In this document: positions 45,291 through 54,312 of the stretch, piece by piece
How positions within the stretch are numbered: the stretch's first letter is position 1
How the letters are laid out: each line of letters opens with the position of its first letter
Notes under the pieces: model-generated
What the model saw: the letters and a program-made list of their open reading frames with translations, nothing else
Databases searched by the model: none
What the model was told of the DNA's origin: nothing
Program-made: the position numbers and the translations under genes
NCBI GenBank assembly: GCA_963814165.1
Contig: CAWFBW010000012.1
Location: 186,001-250,000 of the forward strand
Direction: 5' to 3'
From: DASRAA01 sp963814165
GTDB taxonomy: Bacteria; Acidobacteriota; Terriglobia; Terriglobales; Acidobacteriaceae
Length of the DNA stretch: 64,000 nt

Positions 45291-45719
45291 TTAGACTGAG
45301 GTCTGGATGTACGCTCGCATCATGTCGGCCTCGCCGGATTTCTCCTCCAGGGTGTGGCGCATCAGGTCGCGTAGCGAAAGAAAGCCAACCAGCGTGCTCC
45401 CGTCGCACACCGCCAGGTGACGGATGCCGTGCGCCTGCATCATCAGCATTGCCTCTTCGCAACTAGATTCCGGCGCCAGGGTGCGCAATGTGGTGCTCAT
45501 CACGTCCGCGATGTGCGTCGTTCGTGGATCGAGTCCCTGGGTCACCACCTTGCTCATGATGTCGCGCTCAGAGAAGATGCCAACGAGTTTGGTTCCTTCC
45601 AGCACAGGCGCCGCGCCCACACGGCGGTCCACCATGTAGCGGGCGGCCTCCAGCACGGTCTGGTCGGGCTGAATGTAGTGAATGGTGCGGTTGATCAACA
45701 AGTCTCGAATTGTCGCCAT
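45291..45719 (-). CDS. CBS-pair protein
   Basis: 142-residue protein consisting of two CBS motifs and little else: HYIQPDQTVLEAARYMVDR with GIFSERDIMSKVV, and RTLAPESSCEEAMLMMQAHG with VGFLSLRDLMRHTLEE. Such stand-alone pairs bind adenine nucleotides and regulate partners; the partner is unknown. ATG 45719 has a strong GGAGG about 7 bases upstream, so the longer open frame is discarded. It lies 61 bp upstream of glcD on the same strand and could be co-transcribed. Confidence 0.85.
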   Translation of the reverse strand: MATIRDLLINRTIHYIQPDQTVLEAARYMVDRRVGAAPVLEGTKLVGIFSERDIMSKVVTQGLDPRTTHIADVMSTTLRTLAPESSCEEAMLMMQAHGIRHLAVCDGSTLVGFLSLRDLMRHTLEEKSGEADMMRAYIQTSV

Positions 45720-45924
45720 AGTGCCTCCGCCGAAGTGGGGCCCCGGAATGTGGGGGAGTATAGTCCCTCCGGGACGGCATTGGGAAGAAGAATTCTCACA
45801 TTGGCGCACATCCCAGATGGCCGCTGCCGCCGGGGTGTCAAGCCCGTCGTCCAAGACATCCCCGCCGCCATGCTGATATCCTCAAAAATTGACCTTATCG
45901 GCATCCTTGGAGGACCTCACACGC

Positions 45925-46695
45925 ATGGCAAGTAGCATGGACGGACGCACAGTCGTGGTATTTGGCGTGGCCAACAAGCGCAGCATCGCCTGGGCCATTG
46001 CCCAGCAGATGCAGCAGGCGGGTGCGCGCCTCGTCATCACTTACCAGAACGAGCGTCTCAAGCAGGAAGCCGACGAACTGATCGCCAGCCTTCCCAACGC
46101 CGAGGACTTCCAGTGCGACGTCTCCAGCGATGACGAAATCGCCGCCCTGTTTGAGCACCTCAAGACCAAGTACGGCAAGATCGACGCCCTCGTGCACTCC
46201 ATCGCCTACGCTCCCGCCGAAGCCCTGAAGAACGAATTCACGCAGACTCAGCGGGAGGCCTTCCGCGTCGCCCTCGACACCAGCGCTTATTCGCTCGTGG
46301 CCCTGGCTCGCGGCGCCGCTCCCCTCATGACCGAAGGCGGCAGTATCGTCACCCTTACGTATTACGGAGCCATGCGCGTCGTCCCCAACTACAACGTGAT
46401 GGGCGTCGCCAAGGCTGCGCTGGAGTGTTGCGTGCGCTATCTCGCGTTCGATCTCGGAAAGCTCAACATCCGCGTAAACGCCATCTCCGCCGGCCCCATC
46501 AAGACCCTGGCCGCGCGCGGCATTGGCAACCTCGGCGACATGATGAAGGCCCAGGCCGATCGCTCGCCCATACCTCGCAATGTGGATGTCAACGAAGTTG
46601 CCGCGACGGCGGTGTTCCTCGCCGGCGGTGGCGGCACCGGCATCACCGGCGAAACGATCTACGTCGATTGCGGATACAACATTATGGGGTTTTGA
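45925..46695 (+). CDS. fabI: Enoyl-[acyl-carrier-protein] reductase FabI
   Basis: Last step of fatty-acid elongation, NAD(P)H-dependent. 256 residues from ATG 45925, with GGAGG 11 bases upstream. FabI-type divergent SDR: VVVFGVANKRSIAWAIAQQM (cofactor loop), CDVSSDDEIAALF, VHSIAYAPAEAL, and the Y-x6-K pair in NYNVMGVAKAALE, with the upstream LTYYGAMRVVP tyrosine. ISAGPIKTLAARGI and ETIYVDCGYNIMGF close the enzyme. Essential in many bacteria and the triclosan target. Confidence 0.95.
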   Translation: MASSMDGRTVVVFGVANKRSIAWAIAQQMQQAGARLVITYQNERLKQEADELIASLPNAEDFQCDVSSDDEIAALFEHLKTKYGKIDALVHSIAYAPAEALKNEFTQTQREAFRVALDTSAYSLVALARGAAPLMTEGGSIVTLTYYGAMRVVPNYNVMGVAKAALECCVRYLAFDLGKLNIRVNAISAGPIKTLAARGIGNLGDMMKAQADRSPIPRNVDVNEVAATAVFLAGGGGTGITGETIYVDCGYNIMGF

Positions 46696-46733
46696 CGCAC
46701 CCGGAATGGGCCTTGCGCGTCGGCTCTCTCGTG

Positions 46734-46746
46734 ATTACAATGTAAT
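46734..46746. promoter_or_regulatory. Inverted repeat before mazE
   Basis: ATTACA-A-TGTAAT is a perfect 13-bp palindrome, AT-rich in GC-rich DNA, 20 bp ahead of the mazE start. Its place suggests a promoter overlap and the MazE/MazEF autorepression site; this is inferred. Confidence 0.5.
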
Positions 46747-46766
46747 TACCTAAGGGGACGCGCGGC

Positions 46767-47018
46767 GTGAAGACGGAAATTGTTCGGATCGGTAACTCGC
46801 GGGGTATTCGGATTCCGAAACCTCTTATCGAGCAATGTGAACTGGAAGGCACAGTGGAATTGTCCGTTGAGAATCACCGCCTGGTGATCTCTCCCGGGCG
46901 CCGCTTGCGGCAGGGATGGCCAGAGGCGTTTCGCAATGCCCGCCCGGCGGAAGACCACGAGCTTCTGCTCGAATCGATGCCTGCGAACGAGTTCGACCGT
47001 AAGGAATGGAAGTGGTAA
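46767..47018 (+). CDS. mazE: MazE-like antitoxin (AbrB fold)
   Basis: 83-residue antitoxin. The SpoVT/AbrB swapped-hairpin domain is clear at the start: KTEIVRIGNSRGIRIPKPLI, then EGTVELSVENHRLVISPGRR. The acidic C-terminal arm that would wrap the toxin reads RPAEDHELLLESMPANEFD. GTG start at 46767 with AAGGGGA about 8 bases upstream. It overlaps mazF by 13 bp, the usual antitoxin-first order. Confidence 0.88.
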   Translation: MKTEIVRIGNSRGIRIPKPLIEQCELEGTVELSVENHRLVISPGRRLRQGWPEAFRNARPAEDHELLLESMPANEFDRKEWKW

Positions 47019-47350
47019 GCCGCCCGCCACGCCGGGATGAAGTCTGGCTCGTATCACTTGACCCCACGCGTGGCTCCGAAATCAAGAAGACCCGGCCCTG
47101 CCTGATCGTCTCCCCCGATGAAATGAACGATCATCTTTTGACGGCGATCGTTGCTCCAATGACGACCACCATGCGTCCTTATCCAACCCGAGTGGGTTTG
47201 ACATTTCAGGGCAAGTCCGGGCAGGTGGCCCTGGACCAACTGCGCACCGTCGACCGGGAGCGTCTGGTGCGCAAACTTGGCACTTTAGCCCCGAAATCCG
47301 CCGAGCTCGTATCAGCAGTTCTCGTCGAAATTTTCGGGCGCGAGAGTTAG
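47006..47350 (+). CDS. mazF: MazF-like endoribonuclease toxin
   Basis: 114-residue PemK/MazF-fold mRNA interferase. Family blocks: RRDEVWLVSLDPTRGSEIKK with TRPCLIVSPDEMN, the catalytic-arginine neighbourhood; VAPMTTTMRPYPTRVGL with the catalytic Thr/Ser region; and SGQVALDQLRTVDRERLVRK. Its last bases overlap the end of the convergent tsaE by 4 bp. The pair sits between housekeeping genes with no other mobile-element sign. Confidence 0.92.
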   Translation: MEVVSRPPRRDEVWLVSLDPTRGSEIKKTRPCLIVSPDEMNDHLLTAIVAPMTTTMRPYPTRVGLTFQGKSGQVALDQLRTVDRERLVRKLGTLAPKSAELVSAVLVEIFGRES

Positions 47351-47790
47351 GCTACGAAGTTCATCTGTACCGCGATCTTCCGCTCCAACTCCCCTGCCCG
47401 CTCAATCCGTATCTCCCCGTCGCACACCGCCATCAGCCGCGGAAACTTCTCGCCCCACTCCAGCAGCACCAGATTGCCTTCTTCGGCGAAGAGTTCGTCG
47501 AGGCCGAGCGTTGCCAGCTCCCGTTCGGTCTCGACGCGGTAGAGGTCCACGTGGTACAGCGTGACGTCGGGCCCGCGATATTCGTGGATGAGCGTAAACG
47601 TGGGACTGGTGACATCATCCTGCGACGCGGCGTCGAGCCCTTCGGCGATGCCCTTCACCAGCGTGGTCTTCCCCGCCCCGAGGTCGCCGTGCAGAATGAC
47701 CACGCTCAGCTCGCGCAGCCTTGGTGCTAAGTCGCGTCCCAGTGCGATGGTCTCCTCCGCCGAGTGCGTGATGTACTCGGTGGCGTTCAT
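47347..47790 (-). CDS. tsaE: tRNA t6A biosynthesis ATPase TsaE
   Basis: ATPase of the TsaBDE complex making N6-threonylcarbamoyladenosine at A37. 147 residues from ATG 47790 (MNATEYITHS). P-loop GDLGAGKTT (35-43), switch DVTSPTFTLIHEY, VDLYRVETERELATLGLDEL and VLLEWGEKFP. The ATG overlaps the stop of nnr by 4 bp, so it is the last gene of the operon K+ channel - nnr - tsaE. An alternative ATG 36 bases upstream lies within nnr. Confidence 0.93.
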   Translation of the reverse strand: MNATEYITHSAEETIALGRDLAPRLRELSVVILHGDLGAGKTTLVKGIAEGLDAASQDDVTSPTFTLIHEYRGPDVTLYHVDLYRVETERELATLGLDELFAEEGNLVLLEWGEKFPRLMAVCDGEIRIERAGELERKIAVQMNFVA

Positions 47791-49365
47791 CCGCTGATGC
47801 GAACCGTGCTCTCGTCCGCCCAGCAAGCGGCGCGCCGAAACGCCTCCGGCAATCCGGTCAGCAAATCGGTCGCGACCAGCGAATGCTCGCCCATCGTCTC
47901 TGCAGCCACGTTGCCCGCCAGCCCGTGCAGATACGCCGCTACGACCGCGGCGCGCGCCGCGTCATTCGGCATCTGTGCCAGATATTCCAGCGGTCATACC
48001 GGTCAGGATGTCGCCCGTCCCGCCGGTCGCCATCCCCGGATTGCCCGTCGGATTCACCCACGCCGTACCGTCCGGCAGCGCGATCACCGTGAGGTTGCCC
48101 TTCAGTACCAGCACCAGCTTGTGTTCGCGCGCAAACGTGCGCGCTACGTTGAGCCGATTCGCCTGGACTGCCTTAACCGTCGTACCTACCAGCCGCGACA
48201 TCTCTCCCGGATGCGGCGTCAGCACCAGTGCGCGCTTGCTGCCGTCGAGCAGTTCGGTCTTGCCGTCGAAGGCATTCAGCCCGTCGGCGTCAATCACCAA
48301 CGGACACTTCAACGTCCGCACTGCCTCGCGAACGAACTCCACCGTCTCGGGATGCCTGCCGATGCCCGGCCCAATCGCCACCACGGTCATCGTCGATGCC
48401 AGTTGCTGCAGTTTACCGTTCTTCACCGAAGCCGCGCCGATGCTGCCCGTGTCGGTCTCCGGCAACGGCTCGGTCATCAACTCCGCGGCGAATCCCGCGA
48501 CGTTGGGCAGCGCGCTCTTCGCCGTTGCCACCGTCACCAGACCTGCGCCCGCACGCAACGCGGCCATGCCCGCCATCGCGGCCGCACCCGACTTCCCCAG
48601 CGACCCACCCACGATCAGGACGTGGCCGTACATGCCCTTGTTGCTTTCCCTGGGACGCGGCGCCAAAAACGCCGCCAGATCGCGCGCCGTTGTCACTTCA
48701 AGCTTAAGGTTCGACTGAATCGCCACATCTGGCGACCCGATGGGCGCCACGATCACCGGCCCGCGGGTCAATTCGCCGAACACGTGCGCCGGCCGCGGCG
48801 CCGTGAACGTGACGATTGCATCCGCCCGCGCGATTCCTGCGCCGGTCTGCGACGTCATCGCATCCGATTCCGCGCCCGACGGAATGTCCACGGCGACGAC
48901 CGGCTTGCCGCTGACATTTATCGCTGCGATCGCCTCGGCGTACAGCCCCTTCACCGGAGGCTTGAATCCCGTGCCCAGCAGCGCGTCGACGATCAGGTCG
49001 CAGTTGCCTAGGCAGCGCGACGACTCCGCCTGCAACTCTGCCGACGTTTGAACCACAACCGGCCGCACCGGAAGCCGCTCAAACATGGCCGCCGCGTCGC
49101 CCTTCAACTCCGGCGGAGTCGCCAGCAGCAGCACTTCCACCACGCGCCCGGCTTGATGCAACTGGCGCGCCGCCACCAAGCCATCGCCGCCATTGTTGCC
49201 TTTGCCGCAAACCACGGCAACGCGTTCGGCTTGCTTGTAGTTTTCAAGAATGAACCGTGACACCGCGCTACCGGCGTTCTCCATCAGCGTGATTGACGGC
49301 ACGCCGAACTTCTCTGTACTGGCGCGATCAATCGCACGCATCTCCTCTGCAGTGGTGATCTTCAT
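47787..49365 (-). pseudogene. nnr: Bifunctional NAD(P)H-hydrate repair enzyme Nnr, frame interrupted near end
   Basis: Repairs damaged NADHX/NADPHX: the N-terminal epimerase (YjeF_N; CGKGNNGGDGLVAARQLHQA, DLIVDALLGTGF, VAVDIPSGAESD) is fused to the ADP-dependent dehydratase (ribokinase-like; KGMYGHVLIVGGSLGKSGAA, AIGPGIGRHPET, LTPHPGEMSRL, MATGGTGDILTGMTAG). Just after this last motif, at about 47985, the frame changes. The final 60 residues continue as LEYLAQMPNDAARAAVVAAY and HGLAGNVAAETMGEHSLVA. Joined length is about 525, the family size, so a single indel (probably an artefact) is likely. It overlaps the channel gene upstream and tsaE downstream by 4 bp each. Confidence 0.92.
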
Positions 49366-50372
49366 GCCCGCCCCGCGGCTGATTCCTCGAGCCGTCGCAG
49401 TCCCTCGGACTTACCCATGACTATCAGGTGATCTCCCGGATGAATTACTTCGTCCGGCGGCGGATTGAAGCGCATCTCCGTGTTCTCGCTCTTGATGGCA
49501 AGCACGACCACGCCCATCTCCTGCCGGATGCGCGACCCTTCCAGCGTCTGTCCCGCCACGCGCGCACCACTCCCCACATTGATTTCTTCGATCTCCAACT
49601 GTCGCTCTTTGTTCATGGCGGTGTCGAAAAAATCGACTACGTTCGGCCGCATGAACGTTTGCGCAATGCGATAGCCGGCGAAATTGTACGGCGACACAAC
49701 AGAGTCCGCGCCCGCGGTCAGCAGATGCTTTTCGGCGTCTTCCTCCGAGGCGCGCGCGATGATCTTGAGTCGAGGGTTCAGGCTGCGGGCCGTCAGGATG
49801 ATGTAGATGTTGATTGCGTCCGTGGTCGTAGCCGCAACCAGTCCCCGCGCCTTTTCGATGTTCGCTTCCTGCAAGACCTTAGCCAGCGTGGCATCCCCTA
49901 CCAGCGTCAGCCAACCCTCGGAGGAATACTTCTGGAGTTTCTCCTGGCTGGCGTCGACCACGACAAATGGCAACGGCTTACGTGCCAGTTCGCGCGCCGC
50001 GCTCCGACCCACGCGCCCGGCCCCGCAGATGATGAAATGTCCCGTCAGCCGGCTGATTTCGCGGTCCATGCGTCTCCTACCGAACACCGATTGCAGTTCG
50101 AATTCTAGCAAGGTGCGTGATGCGCCAGCGACCAGCAGCAGCACAATCCCCACACCACAAACAATCATCACAATGTTGAACATCCGCCCAATATGCGAGA
50201 GTGGATGGATCTCGCCGTACCCGAGGCTGGTAATAGTGGTCAGCACCATATAGAAGCCGTCGAACCAACTCCAGCCTTCGATGTAGTGGAACCCAGCCGT
50301 CCCCCCAACGATCAGCAGCAGGAGAAGCAGCGCGAGCACTCTCAGATTGAACGGAACCTTCACGTCAGCCAT
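49362..50372 (-). CDS. Two-TM potassium channel with RCK domain
   Basis: Ligand-gated K+ channel of the MthK/TrkA-N type, 336 residues. TM1 (LRVLALLLLLLIVGGTAGF, 10-28), pore helix and selectivity filter TITSLGYGEIHP (46-57, GYG intact), TM2 (FNIVMIVCGVGIVLLLVAGA). Then an RCK-N Rossmann fold: HFIICGAGRVGRSAARELA with FVVVDASQEKL. RCK-C follows (TLEGSRIRQEMGVVVLAI, VIHPGDHLIVMGKSEGLRRL). The ending overlaps the nnr start by 4 bp. Why a K+ channel is coupled with nnr and tsaE is unknown. Confidence 0.92.
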   Translation of the reverse strand: MADVKVPFNLRVLALLLLLLIVGGTAGFHYIEGWSWFDGFYMVLTTITSLGYGEIHPLSHIGRMFNIVMIVCGVGIVLLLVAGASRTLLEFELQSVFGRRRMDREISRLTGHFIICGAGRVGRSAARELARKPLPFVVVDASQEKLQKYSSEGWLTLVGDATLAKVLQEANIEKARGLVAATTTDAINIYIILTARSLNPRLKIIARASEEDAEKHLLTAGADSVVSPYNFAGYRIAQTFMRPNVVDFFDTAMNKERQLEIEEINVGSGARVAGQTLEGSRIRQEMGVVVLAIKSENTEMRFNPPPDEVIHPGDHLIVMGKSEGLRRLEESAAGRA

Positions 50373-50425
50373 TTTGCGCGATAGCTTCGCACTCGCGCAA
50401 TGACATTGCTCACGTCATGGCTCTG

Positions 50426-50457
50426 AAAAAAAACGCCCTTCTGCTAGGAAGGGCGTT
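50426..50457 (-). terminator. Rho-independent terminator after amino-acid permease
   Basis: On the minus strand: a 10-bp stem AACGCCCTTC/GAAGGGCGTT (50432-50457) with a 6-base loop, then eight T (50433-50426). It begins 27 bp after the permease stop at 50485 and ends that transcript. Confidence 0.92.
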
Positions 50458-50484
50458 CATCGAAGCAAAGACTCACGCTGACGA

Positions 50485-52059
50485 TTACTTTTTCGCTTCG
50501 CCGCCGAGGCGCTGCACATGGCTATGGTGGCGCCCGTAGCCAAAATAAATCGCCATACCGAGAGCCAGCCAGACGAACAAACGCAGCCACGTGGCTAGAG
50601 GAAGAGCCGCCATCAAGGCGAACGATATGGCGATGCCGAGGATCGGCACCAGTGGCACCAGTGGAGTGCGGAAGGGGCGATGCAGCTCCGGACGCCGCCT
50701 ACGCAGAATCCAGACCCCCGCGCACACGATTACGAACGCCAGCAGCGTTCCAATGCTCACCAGCTCGCCGAGAATTCCGATTGGCACCACCGACGCGAAG
50801 ACGGCTACAAACAGTCCTACGGTAATCGATGAGATATACGGTGTGCGGAATTTGGGATGCACCTTTCCCGCCCATTCAGGCAGTAGGCCGTCGCGCGACA
50901 TGGAGTAAAACACCCGCGACTGTCCCAGCAACATCACCAGCATAACGCTGCCCAATCCGGCGATGGCGCCCAGTTTCACCAAAATCGATCCCCAGCGCAC
51001 GCCCGTCGCATCAATGCCCACCGCCACAGGATCGGCCACGTTCAGTGCCGAGTAGGGAACGATGCCCGTCAACAGACCTGACACCAGGATGTACAGAATG
51101 GTGCAGATCACCAGCGACCCCAGAATGCCAATCGGCATGTCGCGTTGCGGATTCTTGGCTTCCTGAGCGGCGGTGGAGACTGCGTCAAATCCGATATAGG
51201 CAAAGAAGATTACGCCTGCCGCCCGCGCAATGCCCGACCAGCCATACTCTCCAAAAGTCCCCGTGTTGGGTGGAATAAACGGGTGCCAGTTTGCCGCCGC
51301 CACTGTCGGATGCTTGAAAACGAACGCGCCCGCAATCGCGATAAAGATCAGAACGATCGTGACTTTCACAATCACGATCGCGGAATTGAAATTCGCCGAT
51401 TCCTGAATGCCGATGACCAGAATCGTGGTAATCACGCAGATGATCAGAAACGCCACGATATTGAAGACGCCCTGCACCTGTGGCAATGTCGAGACATCCA
51501 CCCCGTTCTGCTTGAGCAACGGGCCCATCGTGGTCAGCAGCTCCCAACGTCCTTGATACTGCACCAGTATGTTCGGTATCCAGTGGTTACCCACGTGAGT
51601 GAACGGAGTCGCCGTATACTGCGGCGGAATCGATATTCCAAAGTCCTGCAGAAAGCTTACGAAATATCCGCTCCATCCGGAAGCCACCGTCGCAGCGCCG
51701 AAAGCATATTCCAGCACCAGGTCCCATCCGATGATCCAGGCAAAAATTTCGCCCAGAGTGGCGTACCCGTAGGTATAAGCCGAACCGGCGATCGGGATTA
51801 GCGACGCGAACTCCGAGTAGCACAATCCCGCGAACACACAGCCCAATCCGGCAAGGATGAACGACAGCACGATGGCCGGCCCCGCATATTGCGCCGCAGC
51901 CGAGCCTGTCAGGACGAAGATGCCAGCGCCGATGATCGCTCCGATGCCCAGCGTAATAAGATTGAGCGGCCCCAGAGCACGCTTTAGACTGTGTTCGTCT
52001 TCGTGGGATGCCTCTTTCATGAGTAGATCGAGAGGCTTGCACTTCAGAAGATTAGCCAT
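50485..52059 (-). CDS. APC-family cationic amino-acid transporter-like permease
   Basis: Inner-membrane amino-acid permease of the APC superfamily (CAT/YfnA-like), 524 residues and about 12-14 TM helices. TM1 has the unwound-helix signature GIGAIIGAGIFVLTGSAAAQ (about 37-56); other blocks are CYSEFASLIPIAGSAYTYGY, AYIGFDAVSTAAQEAKNPQR, and LGQSRVFYSMSRDGLLPEWA with VHPKFRTP. Cationic or branched amino acids are typical substrates; specificity cannot be read here. It follows the frameshifted permease gene by 24 bp and is closed by a terminator, so the two form one operon. Confidence 0.9.
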   Translation of the reverse strand: MANLLKCKPLDLLMKEASHEDEHSLKRALGPLNLITLGIGAIIGAGIFVLTGSAAAQYAGPAIVLSFILAGLGCVFAGLCYSEFASLIPIAGSAYTYGYATLGEIFAWIIGWDLVLEYAFGAATVASGWSGYFVSFLQDFGISIPPQYTATPFTHVGNHWIPNILVQYQGRWELLTTMGPLLKQNGVDVSTLPQVQGVFNIVAFLIICVITTILVIGIQESANFNSAIVIVKVTIVLIFIAIAGAFVFKHPTVAAANWHPFIPPNTGTFGEYGWSGIARAAGVIFFAYIGFDAVSTAAQEAKNPQRDMPIGILGSLVICTILYILVSGLLTGIVPYSALNVADPVAVGIDATGVRWGSILVKLGAIAGLGSVMLVMLLGQSRVFYSMSRDGLLPEWAGKVHPKFRTPYISSITVGLFVAVFASVVPIGILGELVSIGTLLAFVIVCAGVWILRRRRPELHRPFRTPLVPLVPILGIAISFALMAALPLATWLRLFVWLALGMAIYFGYGRHHSHVQRLGGEAKK

Positions 52060-52083
52060 TCAGTTTTCGTCTCTCCTTGGAGA

Positions 52084-53635
52084 TCAGGCTTGTTCACTTT
52101 CGTTGCGGCTGCGCCTCGACCACAGGTAATACACAGGAATACCCAGCAGCACGATAAACAACCCCGGCCACGTGTATTGCGGTTTATAGCGTAACAACAC
52201 TATATCAATGAAGACCGCCATCAGAATGTAGATCGCCGGCAGTACCGGATATCCAATCGCACGGTACGGTCGCGGTGCGTCCGGGCGCTTGAACCGCAGG
52301 ACAAATAGCCCGCCAATCGTCAGGATATAGAACACCAGCACCGCGAAGATGATGTAGTCCAGAAGCTGCCCGTAGCTGCCCGAGATGCACAGCACGCACG
52401 TCCAAACGCATTGCATCATCAGCGAGTGCGCGGGTGTCCGGTATTTCGGATGCAATCTTCGCGGCGATCTTGAAAAACAGTCCGTCCTTCGCCATCGCGT
52501 AGTACACGCGCGCCCCCGCCAGAATGAGCCCGTTATTGCAGCCGAAGCAGGAGATCAGGATCAGCACGGCCATGATCTTCGCTCCGCCGGAGCTGAAGAT
52601 CTGCTCCATCACCGCTGTAGCCACCCGGTCTTCGGACGCATACTGAATGCCGCGCGCCAATATCGTGGATCCGTTCGGATCTCCAACCAACGGCAGCACG
52701 CTCAGGTACACCACGTTCGCCATCACGTACAAGAAGATGACCGCTCCCGTGCCAATCGCCAGCGCCAGCGGCAGGTTGCGCTGCGGATTGCGCACCTCGC
52801 CTGCCGTAAATGTCACGTTGTTCCAGGCGTCGGACGAGAAAAGCGACCCCACCTGCGCGACCGCAATGATGGTGACCATGCCGACCAGCGCCATTGGCCC
52901 ACCAACTCCCACCTGTACTGAGTGCAGAGCTCCGAAACCCGCGTTGTGCCAGAAGTTCGCGCCAAAGTTCGCCGCGATGGCGTGTGCGTTCCGTCCAATC
53001 AACAGGCCTAAACCAACCAAACCTAGAAGTGCAGCTGTCTTGGCAAAGGTGAATACGTTCTGCACCGCCGCACCCAACCGCACTCCAAACACGTTTAGTG
53101 CCGACAGGAAAACGACAACCAGCACGGCCACCAGATTTTGTGTGTTCAGCCCGACATCCATGTTGCCGAGTACCATTGGCCCGATCGGGATCGGCGGCAC
53201 CTTCCACAGGTGCAGAATCCAGTGAGTGGAGGAGATGGACGGGAAAAAGACGCCCAGGAACTTGCCGAAAGCCACGCCGACCGCTGCGATCGTGCCGGTC
53301 TGGATGACCAGGTACAGCGTCCAGCCGTAGAGAAATCCCCACAGCGGCCCCAGCGATTCGCGCAGGTAGACATACTGTCCGCCCGCCTGCGGCATCATCG
53401 CCGCCAGCTCGCCGTAAGCCAGCGCGCCAGTAATGGTCAGGAAACCGGTCACCAGCCAGGCGCCGATCAACAGCGCAGGAGAACTCGTTTCGCGTGCAAT
53501 CTCGGCCGAGACGATGAAGATGCCCGAGCCGATCATCGAGCCCATCACCAGCGTAGTCGCGCTGATCAGGCCCAGTCCTTTTACAAACTCGTTGTCGCCG
53601 CTTGCGAGGGAAACTGTCTTCGTTTCAGTGCTCAA
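52084..53635 (-). pseudogene. APC-family permease (LAT/SteT-like), frame interrupted
   Basis: Second amino-acid permease, about 516 residues when joined. TM1 GLISATTLVMGSMIGSGIFI; ELAAMMPQAGGQYVYLRESL; AQVGSLFSSDAWNNVTFTAG; CFGCNNGLILAGARVYYAMA. At about 52450 the frame moves: KDGLFFKIAAKI continues in the second frame as HPKYRTPAHSLMMQCVWTC, then LDYIIFAVLVFYILTIGGLF and RPDAPRPYRAIGYPVLPAI. The junction KI-HPKYRTP is exactly the conserved APC loop, so one indel explains it. The layout resembles L-type or serine/threonine exchangers. First gene of the two-permease operon. Confidence 0.88.
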
Positions 53636-53673
53636 TCGGCCTCTTGGGGTCTGGAAGGTGTCTTCGGAAGAAT

Positions 53674-54306
53674 CTACACCAATATTCTCAGGAATTCTTC
53701 TGTTGCGCGCCGGGGCGAGCTCAACAGGTCCGAGATGACGGCCACCGAGTCGGCTCCGGCTTCGATCACGGACTTCGCGTTCTGCCGGGTGATACCCCCG
53801 ATCGCCACCAGCGGCTTGGTGGTCGCTGCACGTGCCTTGCGAACTCCGTCGAGTCCCACCAGCGCGTCTGGATTCTTCTTGCCAGTCGTCGGAAACACCG
53901 GCCCAATCGCGATGTAGTCCGCCGGACTCGCATCCGCGTCCTTGATCTGCTGGGGATTGTGAGTCGAGACGCCGACAATGCGATCGCCCACCACCAGCCT
54001 CGCGCCGTCAGCCGGCAGATCTTCCTGACCGAGATGCACGCCGTCAAAGCCCATGGCAATGCAGATGTCGGCGCGGTCATTCATGATCAGCTTTACCTTG
54101 CCTTGCAGCACTCGCTTGATTTCGCGCGCATGCGCCATCATCTGCCGCGTATCGCCTTCCTTATTGCGATACTGAAGCAAGGTAACGCCGCCCTCAGCCA
54201 GGTCGCGAGCGAACTCCACAATCGAGTTCACCGTCCGCAGTTGCGGCGCGAAGCACGTTACATCCAGGATGGCGTACAGCTTCGGCAATTGCAGCGTCTT
54301 CGGCAT
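53674..54306 (-). CDS. thiE: Thiamine-phosphate synthase ThiE
   Basis: Couples HMP-pyrophosphate and THZ-phosphate to thiamine phosphate. 210 residues, TIM barrel: LYAILDVTCF, GVTLLQYRNKEGDTRQMMAH (pyrophosphate Arg), LIMNDRADICIAMGFDGVHL GQED, VGVSTHNPQQI, DYIAIGPVFPTTGKKNPDAL, LVAIGGITRQNAKSVIEAGA, SVAVISDLL. Lies 6 bp after accC on the same strand, thus co-transcribed. Confidence 0.95.
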   Translation of the reverse strand: MPKTLQLPKLYAILDVTCFAPQLRTVNSIVEFARDLAEGGVTLLQYRNKEGDTRQMMAHAREIKRVLQGKVKLIMNDRADICIAMGFDGVHLGQEDLPADGARLVVGDRIVGVSTHNPQQIKDADASPADYIAIGPVFPTTGKKNPDALVGLDGVRKARAATTKPLVAIGGITRQNAKSVIEAGADSVAVISDLLSSPRRATEEFLRILV

Positions 54307-54312
54307 ATCGGC

